A stretch of DNA of 64,000 bases from Actinomycetes bacterium (GTDB lineage: Bacteria; Auribacterota; JAJCYG01). The notes under the pieces were generated by a model. The model saw nothing but the letters and a program-made list of their open reading frames with translations, had not been told where the DNA came from and searched no databases. The stretch spans positions 42,710 through 106,709 of the forward strand of contig JAJCYG010000083.1 of NCBI GenBank assembly GCA_029263055.1, written 5' to 3'. Made by a program: the position numbers and the translations under genes. Of the stretch, positions 16,444-25,256 are shown piece after piece (the first letter of the stretch is position 1; each line of letters starts with the position of its first letter).

Positions 16444-17601
16444 ATGAACTATTTTCTGACAGAACAACAAGAAGCGATTCAAGAAGTTGCCCGTCAAGTG
16501 GCTAATGATGTGATCAAACCTATCCGCGCTAAATATGATGAGAGTGCTGAGTTTCCTTGGGAAGCTGTTAAAGGAATGAAAGAAGCAGATCTGTTTGGTG
16601 TTTATATTCCTGAAGAATATGGTGGAATGGGTGGAGGTATTTTAGATTTGGTGATTGCCGTCGAAGAATTGAGTCGTGCATGTGGGGGAGTTTCTCTTTC
16701 ACTAGCGGCAACCGCCTTAGGTGTGATTCCAATCATGCTCTACGGAACTGAAGAGCAAAAGAAAAAATATATTCCTGAATGTGCGAGTGGTGACAAGCTT
16801 GCTGCTTTTGGGATTACAGAGCCCACTGCAGGCAGTGATGCTGGAGGCATTATTTCAACAGCAACTGAAGATGGGGATCATTTTATTTTAAATGGAACCA
16901 AACAGTGGATCACTAACGGTGAAGTTGCAGAGGTCTATACAACTGTTTTTATGACTGATCGTCAAAAAGGGGCGCGTGGAGCGACTGCTTTTATTGTTGA
17001 AAAAGGGACGCCTGGTTTTAGTTTTGGGAAGCACTATGACAAAATGGGGATTCGTGCTTCAGCAACCACAGAACTTGTTTTTGAAGACTGTAAAGTACCT
17101 AAAGAAAATATGCTTGGAAAACGAGGTCAAGGTTTTATGGTTGCCATGAAAACTTTTGATCATGCCCGTCCTGGTGTGGCTGCTCAAGCCTTAGGAATTG
17201 CTCAAGGGGCTTTAGACGAATCACTTCGTTATGCTAAAGACCGTAAGCAATTTGGAAAGTCTATTTCTTCGTTTCAAGGGTTGCAATTTATGTTGGCTGA
17301 TATGGCAACTTACATTGAAGCATCCAGAGCCTTGACTTATGCCGCAGCAAAAGCGATTGATTCGGGCCAAGATCGTTTTCCTAAAGAGTCTTCCATGTCA
17401 AAACTCCTTTCATCTGATGTGGCGATGAAGGTAACAACCGATGCGGTTCAAATTTTTGGGGGTTATGGTTATATGAAGGAATATCCTGTTGAAAAAATGA
17501 TGCGGGATGCCAAGATCACTCAAATTTACGAAGGAACCAATCAAATTCAACGTTCAGTGATTGCTCAAAACTTACTAAAGGAACTTCTTAAAAAATCTTA
17601 A
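16444..17601 (+). CDS. Acyl-CoA dehydrogenase (short/medium chain type)
   Basis: FAD enzyme interconverting acyl-CoA and 2-enoyl-CoA, using electron-transfer flavoprotein as partner. The 385-residue protein has FGITEPTAGSDAGGI, WITNGEVAE (FAD/substrate contacts), DRKQFGKSISSFQ and the C-terminal catalytic base in IYEGTNQIQRSVIA (E363), the position used by short/medium-chain and butyryl-CoA dehydrogenases. etfB and etfA follow directly, giving a complete dehydrogenase-ETF unit appended to the fatty acid operon. The direction (beta-oxidation or reduction of enoyl thioesters) is not decided by the sequence. Confidence 0.93.
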   Translation: MNYFLTEQQEAIQEVARQVANDVIKPIRAKYDESAEFPWEAVKGMKEADLFGVYIPEEYGGMGGGILDLVIAVEELSRACGGVSLSLAATALGVIPIMLYGTEEQKKKYIPECASGDKLAAFGITEPTAGSDAGGIISTATEDGDHFILNGTKQWITNGEVAEVYTTVFMTDRQKGARGATAFIVEKGTPGFSFGKHYDKMGIRASATTELVFEDCKVPKENMLGKRGQGFMVAMKTFDHARPGVAAQALGIAQGALDESLRYAKDRKQFGKSISSFQGLQFMLADMATYIEASRALTYAAAKAIDSGQDRFPKESSMSKLLSSDVAMKVTTDAVQIFGGYGYMKEYPVEKMMRDAKITQIYEGTNQIQRSVIAQNLLKELLKKS

Positions 17602-17605
17602 TCTT

Positions 17606-18388
17606 ATGGAAATCCTTGTCTGCGTTAAACGCGTTCCCAATACAGGACAGACCTCAGTTGATTCAAGTGGGCAGCTTTCAAGTGCCAACGCACAGCATAT
17701 TTTAAATCCTTATGATGAATATGCTGTAGAACAAGCTCTTCAAATTAAAGATCAAATTCCTGATGCTAAAATCACAATTATAACAATGGGAAGTGCTGAT
17801 TCTGAAGAAGTGATTCGGAGTGCTCTCAGTTTTGGTGGGGATGGGGCGATTCTTTTAAGTGATCCTGCTTTTGAAAACTTAGATACTTTTCATACGTCGC
17901 TTGTTTTGGCTAAAGCAGTGGAAAAATTTGGAAAAGCAGATGTGGTTATTTGTGGTAACAAAGCCATTGATGCGGATACCTGGCAAATTCCACCTCAATT
18001 AGCCGCGCACCTTAACTGGCCTCAAATCTTATTTGTTAAAAAAGTAGAAGCGGTGAGTGGAGAGTCTATTAAGGCTCAACGCACAACTGATGATGGGTAT
18101 GATTTGGTGGAATCGCAATTTCCTGTTTTGATTTCTGTGATTAAAGAGATTGGCGAACCTCGTTTGCCTTCACTTAAAGGGAAAATGAATGCGAAGAAAG
18201 TTCAAATTGAAACATGGGATAAAGCAGCTTTGGGCTTAGGGGATGAAGTGGCTGCTGAGAAAAGTTTTGTAAAAATGGCCAAATACGACAAATTAGAAAA
18301 ATCAATTGATGGAAAAGTTTTTGAAGGTGAAGCTCCTCAAGTGGTGGAGCAATTTTTAAAAGCATTAGAAGATGATAAGGTTTTATAA
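17606..18388 (+). CDS. etfB: Electron transfer flavoprotein, beta subunit
   Basis: Small subunit of ETF, which takes electrons from acyl-CoA dehydrogenase. The 260-residue protein begins MEILVCVKRVPNTGQ and shows NPYDEYAVEQALQIKD, SFGGDGAILLSD and GNKAIDADTWQIPPQLAAHL (AMP/FAD-binding loop). It lies 4 bp after the dehydrogenase. Its stop overlaps the etfA start (TAATG at 18386-18390). Confidence 0.95.
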   Translation: MEILVCVKRVPNTGQTSVDSSGQLSSANAQHILNPYDEYAVEQALQIKDQIPDAKITIITMGSADSEEVIRSALSFGGDGAILLSDPAFENLDTFHTSLVLAKAVEKFGKADVVICGNKAIDADTWQIPPQLAAHLNWPQILFVKKVEAVSGESIKAQRTTDDGYDLVESQFPVLISVIKEIGEPRLPSLKGKMNAKKVQIETWDKAALGLGDEVAAEKSFVKMAKYDKLEKSIDGKVFEGEAPQVVEQFLKALEDDKVL

Positions 18389-19362
18389 TGATTTTTGTTT
18401 TAGCTGAACAGAAAAAAGGTGTGATTCAAGCAGGAACGTTTGAAGTTTTAGAAGCGGTTCGCCAGCTTCGAGAAAGCTACTCTGTTGCATGTGCCGCTCT
18501 TTTGTTTGGTTCGGTTGACGAGGCTGAAGCTCAAAAATTAGCTCAAGGTGGAGTCGATCAAATCTATTGTGCTAAAGAGGGGCTCGATTCTTTTTCTGAT
18601 GAAGTTTATGCGCGAGTCGCTTCAAAATTAGTTCAAGAAATAAAACCTAAAGTTGTTTTGACCTCAGCTACTTTTCAAGGACGTTCTTTAGCCCCTCGAG
18701 TGGCTGTTGCTTCTCAAGCAGGAATGGCTGCAGATTGTATTGAACTTAAAGTGGATGCTGAAGGCAATCTTCAATGTGTGCGTCCTGTTTTTGGTGGTTC
18801 TATTTTAGGGGATGTGGCTTTTTCTGAAAGTCCGATTCAGTTTGCTTCGATTCGCCGAAAAGTTTATCCCCAAGTGGCATTAGATTCTTCTAAGCAGGCT
18901 GAAATCAAACCGGTGGCAGTTGTCGCTGAAGACTTAGAGTCACGAGCTAAAGTGGTTGATTCAGTTGAAGAAGCAACGGGCGAGATAAAGTTAACTGAAG
19001 CAGATGTGATTGTTTCTGGGGGCCGGGGAATGAAGGGGCCTGAAAACTTTAAAATGATTCAAGATTTAGCAGATGTGTTGGGTGGGGCTATGGGGGCTTC
19101 TCGTGCGGCTGTAGATGCGGGATGGATTCCTTATAAGCATCAAGTGGGTCAAACCGGTTTAACCGTAAAACCACGCGTTTACTTTGCTTGTGGAATTTCT
19201 GGGGCGATCCAACACTTGATTGGTATGCAAACATCTGATGTGATTATTGCCATTAATAAAGATCCTGAAGCGCCCATGATAAAATTGGCAAATTATGCCT
19301 TGATTGGCGATCTCTTCGAAATAGTTCCTCTTCTCACCGAACACTTTAAAAGTAAGTCCTAG
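18388..19362 (+). CDS. etfA: Electron transfer flavoprotein, alpha subunit
   Basis: FAD-binding subunit of ETF, 324 residues. The C-terminal FAD domain shows SGGRGMKGPENF, GGAMGASRAAVDAGW, QVGQTGLTVKPRVYFACGIS, GAIQHLIGMQ and AINKDPEAPMIKLANYALIGD. It has no ferredoxin domain. Whether this ETF is a classical or bifurcating type cannot be decided by eye. It ends the fab-associated run. Confidence 0.95.
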   Translation: MIFVLAEQKKGVIQAGTFEVLEAVRQLRESYSVACAALLFGSVDEAEAQKLAQGGVDQIYCAKEGLDSFSDEVYARVASKLVQEIKPKVVLTSATFQGRSLAPRVAVASQAGMAADCIELKVDAEGNLQCVRPVFGGSILGDVAFSESPIQFASIRRKVYPQVALDSSKQAEIKPVAVVAEDLESRAKVVDSVEEATGEIKLTEADVIVSGGRGMKGPENFKMIQDLADVLGGAMGASRAAVDAGWIPYKHQVGQTGLTVKPRVYFACGISGAIQHLIGMQTSDVIIAINKDPEAPMIKLANYALIGDLFEIVPLLTEHFKSKS

Positions 19363-19409
19363 TCTAATTAATTAACTATAATTAATAAATAATTTGTAAT
19401 AGAGGATTT

Positions 19410-20270
19410 ATGAATTCTAATTTTGGATTAAATCAACACTGGTTATCAGCAGATCAAGAACGACAACGACTCGCACAAAAGAATTTAGAGATGATTTCTC
19501 TCGATTGGATGGGAAAAAATCTGAATAAAGGTGAGATGACATTTGTGCAGGGGGCTTCTCTTTGTTGGCCAGTGACCCCTCAGATACATGGTTCCTTTCT
19601 CAGTGAGTTGCTTCAAGTTCAAATCCAACTTCTGCAAGAGATGGGGCCAGACAAAGTTATTTTAGTCCCACCGATTCGATTTAAATCTGAACCAAGCAAA
19701 GAGACTCTCTGGCATCGGTTCTGGACTTTAAACGGAACATGGAGCGTGGAAGAGTTAAAAGAGCTAGATGTGGCTTTAAGCCAAGAGAGCTCGATTCCTG
19801 ATGAAGTGGACTCAGCCCTTCATATGACAATTCAAGGGGTTGGCTATGGGCTAGAAAAACCATTCTCAGATTCAGAGCTCGATCAATCGATTGAAAAACT
19901 CAAGCAAGTCTCACTGGCTTCAAATCCTATTTCGCTCCGATTTTGGGGGCCTATTTGGGATGTGGAGTTTGCTTTTGTGATGGCTGCCCTAGACCCTGAA
20001 CCTTTAAATCAAATCAAAAAAGAGGCTGCGATTGCCTTGGGTCAATCTTTTAAAGAACGTCCTTTTCATGTCACGGTTGCTTATCCTAAAAAAGCGCTTT
20101 TCAAGCAAGATGAGTTTGAGCAATGGGACTTTCAATTTATTCAAGCCCACAAGCGAGAGACTCAACAAGTCGAAATCAGCCAGCTTGAAATGGTCCGATA
20201 TAGAGATATTGCCTTTAGGGACCAAGAGCCTATTTTGCCTCAATCTCGACTCCACATTCCTTCATCCTAA
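19410..20270 (+). CDS. 2H-phosphoesterase-like protein (2'-5' RNA ligase/CPDase superfamily), divergent
   Basis: No close family recognised, but two H-x-T motifs of the 2H phosphoesterase superfamily are present, ALHMTIQGVG (H138, T140) and PFHVTVAY (H220, T222), 82 residues apart, the normal arrangement for this fold. Such enzymes act on 2',3'-cyclic phosphates or 2'-5' linkages in RNA or nucleotides. At 286 residues it is longer than LigT/ThpR (about 180), with an extra N-terminal region of about 110 residues. AGAGGA precedes the ATG. It is cytoplasmic (no signal). The substrate is unknown. Confidence 0.6.
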   Translation: MNSNFGLNQHWLSADQERQRLAQKNLEMISLDWMGKNLNKGEMTFVQGASLCWPVTPQIHGSFLSELLQVQIQLLQEMGPDKVILVPPIRFKSEPSKETLWHRFWTLNGTWSVEELKELDVALSQESSIPDEVDSALHMTIQGVGYGLEKPFSDSELDQSIEKLKQVSLASNPISLRFWGPIWDVEFAFVMAALDPEPLNQIKKEAAIALGQSFKERPFHVTVAYPKKALFKQDEFEQWDFQFIQAHKRETQQVEISQLEMVRYRDIAFRDQEPILPQSRLHIPSS

Positions 20271-20306
20271 AGGGATCTACAACAATGTATCGATTTTTCC
20301 CCACAG

Positions 20307-20336
20307 GGTCTTTTCGTTGACAAAAAGACCGATTTT
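20307..20336 (+). terminator. Hairpin between the 2H protein gene and smc
   Basis: GGTCTTTT (20307-20314), a short loop, then AAAAGACC (20323-20330) followed by GATTTTT. This is a modest terminator-like hairpin with a 5-T tail. Confidence 0.5.
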
Positions 20337-20381
20337 TGAGAAATTTAATTTTTACTAAGACCTGCTAAGGAGACTTTCCCG

Positions 20382-23300
20382 TTGTATCTAAAGAAGCTAG
20401 ACATTATTGGATTTAAATCTTTTGCTGAAAAGACCTCGTTTGATTTTAAACCTGGGATGACTGCTATTGTGGGGCCTAATGGATGTGGGAAAAGTAATGT
20501 TTCTGATGCGATTCGCTGGGTGCTAGGGGAGCAAAAAGCAAAGACATTACGTGGTTCTAATATGCAAGATGTGATCTTTAATGGAACCGAAAGCAAGAAG
20601 TCTGTTGGCTTTTGTGAAGTGATCCTTACCTTAGGGGATACTGATTCTGTTTTACCTCTCGAATATAACGAAGTCTCAGTGGCACGTCGCCTTTACCGTA
20701 CCGGTGAAAGTGAATATGCCATTAACAAAAGCGCTTGTCGTTTAAGAGATATTCAAGAACTTTTCCGTGGAACAGGGGTCGGTTCCAATCCTTATTCAAT
20801 GGTGGCTCAAGGCAACATTGATATGATTCTTTCAAGTAAACCTGAAGATCGTCGTTTTGTGTTTGAAGAGGCTGCAGGAATCACAAAGTTTAAAGCTCAA
20901 AAACGAGAAACCATCCGTAAGCTAGAAAACACAGAAACTAATTTGATTCGTGTTCAAGATATTACGCGTGAATTATCCAAACAGATTGGTGTGATTCAAC
21001 GCCAAGCCAATAAAGCGCAACGTTACAAAGAGCGTAAAGATGAACTCAAAAATTTAGAGTGTCAGTTTTATCAAAAACAATTTGTTGATTTAAATAAAGA
21101 TCTTGATGAGAAGAAAGATAAAATTAATTTAGCTAACGAGCAAAAACAACAAGCTCGACAAGATGTCCAAGATTTAGAAGTATCTGTTTCAGAACTACGT
21201 GTTCAACTTGAAGAGACGAGCCAGGCATTAGCCCAAAAAAATGCTCAGCAAATGATTTTAAATAACGACGAAGATCGCCTTCTTTCTGAGATCCGTTTGC
21301 ATAATGAACGTTTGGATGAAACAAAGTTAAAGACCGAACAATCGAGTGAAGAAATTCGCTTTATTGAACAAAAATTGGCTGACTTTGATGCTCAAAAAGA
21401 ACAGGTACAAGAAGAGTTTCAACAAGTCTTAAAAGAAGTTGAAGAAGTATCGAGTCAAGCAGCTCAAAAACAAGAGCGTTTCAGTCAACAACTTCAAGAA
21501 ATTGAACAACTTCAGGAAGATTTAAAACACCACAAATCAAAAATAGCTGGATCGGTTTTTGAAGAGACAAATGTTAAGAATGAATTAATGCAGTTAGAAG
21601 TTGAAGAAAAAACCCTTATTCAAGAAAAAGAGCGGTTAGACAACGAAGTTCAAGAAAGTGCTGCTTGGTTTATTAAAGAAAAAGAAGAACTTGAAAGATT
21701 GATCCATGTTTTAACTGAAGAAGAAGAAGCGTTAAACAGTAAAGAGAGAACTTTTATTGAAAGACGCGAAGAGCTGGCTTCGGTCCGGACTCAATTAGAA
21801 ACTTTAGATAAAGAATTAGCTCAAAAAAGTGCCTCCTTTTCCGAGAAAAAATCTCAGCTTGATTTGCTTCAAGAACTTAAGAATCGTTTTGAAGGTTATT
21901 ATCAAGGGGTGAAGTTGGTTTTACAAGAATCGCAAAAAGAAGGCGGGCTTTCAGGTATTTGTGGAGCAGTGGCTGATTTGATTCAAGTGCCACGCGAATA
22001 TGAAATGGCGATTGAAGTGGCGCTTGGCGCCCGGGTTCAAAATGTGGTGGCTGAAACAGCTGAAGAAGTGAAAAAAGCGATCTTTTTCTTAAAAGAGACT
22101 CAAGGGGGACAGGCTACCTTCTTACCTTTAGATTTACTCCGTTCCGGAGAAATTTATCAACTTCCAGATCGTTGGAGCAATCCAGGCGTGATTGGAAATG
22201 CGTGTGATTTTGTGGAGTTTGATCCTAAGTACTACAAAGTCATCAAATCTTTATTGGGTAATACCATTCTTGTTAAAGATATGGATAGTGCCTTAGAGGT
22301 TGCGCGCAACGATGGGGCTAACTGTCAGATGGTTACTCTAGAAGGAGATGCGATTAATAGCCGAGGGGCGATTACTGGAGGAAGTAACCGTAATAAAGTC
22401 CGTGGATTTATTTCTCGAGAAGGTCAGATTGAAGAGCTTAAAACCTCTGTGGCTGCTTTTGAAGGAGAGATGAATCAATTTTTAGATAAACGGAATGCTT
22501 TAGTTGAAAAGAGAGAAAATCTCGAGCAAGATGTGCATACAAGTCAAACTGAATTGCATCATGAGCGTGTTGCTGTTGCCACCAAGCAGAGTGATAAAGC
22601 AAAGATGGAATCTGCTTTAAGCAAGATTGAAGAGGATCATAAGCTTTATGATTTAGAAGTGAGTCGTTTAACAGAACGCTTGCAGTTAGTTCAAACTCGT
22701 TTGCGTGAAATTAACGAACAACTTCAGTCAGCCGTACAACTGAACTTGAATTTACAAACTAATATGACGACTGATGAAAAGGGGTTAGTTGATCGACTCA
22801 ATGCCAAAGACATGGTTCAAGAAGAATTGACGCAGCTCAAGATTTCATTGGCTCAGATTCAAGAAAAAGAAAAAAGCTTTGAAAACCGTTTGCAGCAAAT
22901 TGATCAAGCTAAAGAAGACCAGCAACGTGGTTTGTCTCAACACCGTCAGAAAATTGATGAAGCTGTAACACATGGCGAAGAAATTGCCATGACCATTTTA
23001 AAATTAGAAGATGAGTTAGGTTCTTTAACAGAACAAAAAGAAGGATTTGGTGGAGAACTGGCATCAGCCTCTAAAGAACGAGAAGAAGCCTCTCAACGTA
23101 TTCAAGAAAAAGAAAATAGCTTAACTCAAGCACGTGAATCATTAACTCAGTCTCAAGAAACAGTGCACCGTTTAGATATTAAATTAACAGAAGATAAATT
23201 GCATATTGATAATTTAGTGGCTAAAGCGGCTGAAGAATATGAAATCCAATTAGATAATAATGAAATTGAACTTCCTGAAGAAGTAAATTGGGAAGAAGTG

Positions 23301-23999
23301 GCTCAGCAGGTCCAAGCGTTACGCCAAAAAATTGAAAACATGGGCCCTGTTAATTTGGTTGCGATTGAAGAATTGGGTGAATTAGAAGAACGTCACACCT
23401 TTCTAGAGAAACAGCACAGCGACTTAACTGAAGCTAAAAAACAATTGATGGAAGCCATTAATAAAATTAATGTCACCATGAAAGAAAAGTTTTTAGAAAC
23501 CTTTGAATTAGTTCGAGAAAACTTTAAAGGGACTTTTACGAAACTCTTTAATGGGGGAAAAGCAGACATTGTTTTAGATGAAGAAAATCCTGATGTGCTT
23601 GAAGCGGGTATTGATATTGTGGCCCGACCTCCAGGCAAAAAATTAATCTCTGTTTCGCTGATGTCGGGTGGAGAGCGTGCTATGACAGCGGTGGCCTTAC
23701 TCTTTGCACTTTTTAAAGTCAAACCAAGCCCATTTTGCGTGATGGACGAAATTGATGCTCCTTTAGATGAATCAAATATCAAACGCTTTGTGGATATGGT
23801 TAAAGAATTCCTCCAACAATCTCAATTTATTGTGGTCACCCACAACAAACGAACCATCTCCGCCTCAGATGCCATGTATGGTGTCACCATGGAAGAATCA
23901 GGCATCTCCAAAGTGGTCTCAGTGAAATTCGCTCAAAAAGAAGATGCTGTGATAACCGATGACTCTTCTTCAGAAGTCTATGGTTTTGCAGGAAGATAG
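20382..23999 (+). CDS. smc: Chromosome partition protein SMC
   Basis: Condensin-like ATPase that organises and segregates the chromosome with ScpAB. The 1205-residue protein has Walker A GPNGCGKSN (31-39), a Q-loop region, long coiled coils, a hinge around residues 510-680 (GICGAVADLIQVP ... SRGAITGGS), then the signature SLMSGGERAMTAVALLFAL and Walker B PFCVMDEIDAPLDESN. TTG at 20382 is the start: AAGGAG lies 9 nt upstream and the first residues MYLKKLDIIGFKSFAEKT match other SMCs. It is preceded by a weak terminator and is probably transcribed alone. Confidence 0.98.
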   Translation: MYLKKLDIIGFKSFAEKTSFDFKPGMTAIVGPNGCGKSNVSDAIRWVLGEQKAKTLRGSNMQDVIFNGTESKKSVGFCEVILTLGDTDSVLPLEYNEVSVARRLYRTGESEYAINKSACRLRDIQELFRGTGVGSNPYSMVAQGNIDMILSSKPEDRRFVFEEAAGITKFKAQKRETIRKLENTETNLIRVQDITRELSKQIGVIQRQANKAQRYKERKDELKNLECQFYQKQFVDLNKDLDEKKDKINLANEQKQQARQDVQDLEVSVSELRVQLEETSQALAQKNAQQMILNNDEDRLLSEIRLHNERLDETKLKTEQSSEEIRFIEQKLADFDAQKEQVQEEFQQVLKEVEEVSSQAAQKQERFSQQLQEIEQLQEDLKHHKSKIAGSVFEETNVKNELMQLEVEEKTLIQEKERLDNEVQESAAWFIKEKEELERLIHVLTEEEEALNSKERTFIERREELASVRTQLETLDKELAQKSASFSEKKSQLDLLQELKNRFEGYYQGVKLVLQESQKEGGLSGICGAVADLIQVPREYEMAIEVALGARVQNVVAETAEEVKKAIFFLKETQGGQATFLPLDLLRSGEIYQLPDRWSNPGVIGNACDFVEFDPKYYKVIKSLLGNTILVKDMDSALEVARNDGANCQMVTLEGDAINSRGAITGGSNRNKVRGFISREGQIEELKTSVAAFEGEMNQFLDKRNALVEKRENLEQDVHTSQTELHHERVAVATKQSDKAKMESALSKIEEDHKLYDLEVSRLTERLQLVQTRLREINEQLQSAVQLNLNLQTNMTTDEKGLVDRLNAKDMVQEELTQLKISLAQIQEKEKSFENRLQQIDQAKEDQQRGLSQHRQKIDEAVTHGEEIAMTILKLEDELGSLTEQKEGFGGELASASKEREEASQRIQEKENSLTQARESLTQSQETVHRLDIKLTEDKLHIDNLVAKAAEEYEIQLDNNEIELPEEVNWEEVAQQVQALRQKIENMGPVNLVAIEELGELEERHTFLEKQHSDLTEAKKQLMEAINKINVTMKEKFLETFELVRENFKGTFTKLFNGGKADIVLDEENPDVLEAGIDIVARPPGKKLISVSLMSGGERAMTAVALLFALFKVKPSPFCVMDEIDAPLDESNIKRFVDMVKEFLQQSQFIVVTHNKRTISASDAMYGVTMEESGISKVVSVKFAQKEDAVITDDSSSEVYGFAGR

Positions 24000-24040
24000 C
24001 CTTTCGTAAGTCTACTAATTCTAATTATTTAAAAAATTTG

Positions 24041-24068
24041 TTGATTCTGTGCTTAGTTTTGGTAAACT
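24041..24068 (+). promoter_or_regulatory. Predicted promoter of the DAHP synthase gene
   Basis: TTGATT (24041-24046), 16 nt, TAAACT (24063-24068). It is about 49 nt before the ATG, with GTGGGGA as ribosome site. Confidence 0.5.
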
Positions 24069-24116
24069 CTTGCGGTTTCGGGGACTCAATCAATTTAAGA
24101 AAGTGGGGAACAGATT

Positions 24117-25139
24117 ATGATCGTTGTGATGGACCATAAAGCCTCTAAGAAGCAAGAAAAAGATGTGATAGCAGAAATCCGTCGTTTGGGATTTAAAGAC
24201 CATGCTATTCATGGAGTGGAGAAGACTGTGATTGGTGCAGTGGGTGATGAGCGTCAAAAATCTCAGGTTAAAGAAGCTTTGGAAACATTGGCTGGTGTGG
24301 AACAAGTGATTCCTATTTTAAAACCATTTAAATTAGCTAGTCGTGAAGTGCATAAAAAGAGTTCCATTATTAAAGTCAAACCAGGCGTTGAGTTTGGTGG
24401 CAAAAAAATTATGATGATGGCTGGACCTTGTTCGGTTGAGAATGAGGAGCAGTTAATGAAAACGGCGCGTGCGGTGAAAAAAGCAGGCGCACATATTTTA
24501 CGTGGTGGAGCGTATAAACCACGAACATCTCCTTATAGCTTTCAAGGGATGGAAGAAGAAGGTTTGAAGTTGCTTGCCAAAGCAAGTAAAGAAACCGGTT
24601 TGGCTGTAGTGACAGAAGTTTTAAATGAAAAAGAAGTCGATATCGTCGCTGAATATGCAGATATTTTGCAAATCGGGGCGCGGAATTCTCAAAACTTTGG
24701 TTTGTTAAAAGCAGTGGGCCGTCAGAAAAGACCGGTTCTTTTAAAACGTGCGATGTCTGGAACAATCAAAGAATTGTTGATGTCTGCAGAATATATTTTG
24801 GATCAAGGAAATCCAAATGTGATTTTGTGTGAGCGGGGTATTCGTACCTATGAAACAGCCACTCGTTTCACATTAGATTTAAATGCGGTTCCTGTGGTGC
24901 ACCGCGACAGTCATTTGCCTATTGTGGTTGATCCCAGTCATGGAACAGGTTTTATTGAACTGGTTGCGCCAATGGCTAAAGCTGGAATTGCAGCAGGCTG
25001 TGATGGATTGATTATTGAAGTGCATCCAAAACCACATGAAGCTTTTTCAGATGGGCCGCAGTCTTGTACGTTTCCTGTCTTTAATAAGTTGATGAAAGAG
25101 TTGCGTCCTGTGGCTAAAGCAGTGGGTCGTATTCTCTAA
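24117..25139 (+). CDS. aroF: 3-deoxy-7-phosphoheptulonate synthase (DAHP synthase, AroA-I-beta type)
   Basis: First step of the shikimate pathway: PEP plus erythrose 4-phosphate. The 340-residue protein has an N-terminal ferredoxin-like regulatory domain ([18 protein letters not shown]..., about 70 residues) as in the Thermotoga enzyme, then the barrel with [68 protein letters not shown] and DPSHGTG. The N-terminal domain usually confers inhibition by Tyr or Phe. It is monocistronic, with its own promoter and a strong terminator. Confidence 0.95.
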   Translation: MIVVMDHKASKKQEKDVIAEIRRLGFKDHAIHGVEKTVIGAVGDERQKSQVKEALETLAGVEQVIPILKPFKLASREVHKKSSIIKVKPGVEFGGKKIMMMAGPCSVENEEQLMKTARAVKKAGAHILRGGAYKPRTSPYSFQGMEEEGLKLLAKASKETGLAVVTEVLNEKEVDIVAEYADILQIGARNSQNFGLLKAVGRQKRPVLLKRAMSGTIKELLMSAEYILDQGNPNVILCERGIRTYETATRFTLDLNAVPVVHRDSHLPIVVDPSHGTGFIELVAPMAKAGIAAGCDGLIIEVHPKPHEAFSDGPQSCTFPVFNKLMKELRPVAKAVGRIL

Positions 25140-25167
25140 AGTTTAGTCTGTTTTATGGTGTTTAAAA

Positions 25168-25203
25168 GCGGAATCCTCTAATAAGGGATTCCGCTTTTTT
25201 TAT
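25168..25203 (+). terminator. Rho-independent terminator after the DAHP synthase gene
   Basis: A 9-bp perfect stem GCGGAATCC/GGATTCCGC (25168-25176, 25186-25194) with a 9-nt loop, followed by nine T residues. The flanking A residues extend the stem. This is the clearest intrinsic terminator in the window. Confidence 0.92.
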
Positions 25204-25256
25204 CTCTCTATGGCTCAAGAACTAAGGCGAGCGTGTCTTGTTTATAGAGGCTGTTT

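Noticed and set aside
19363..19409. TTAATTA/TAATTAA inverted repeat after etfA as a terminator
   Set aside because: All A/T pairs, a weak stem and no G/C; more likely ordinary AT-rich intergenic DNA.
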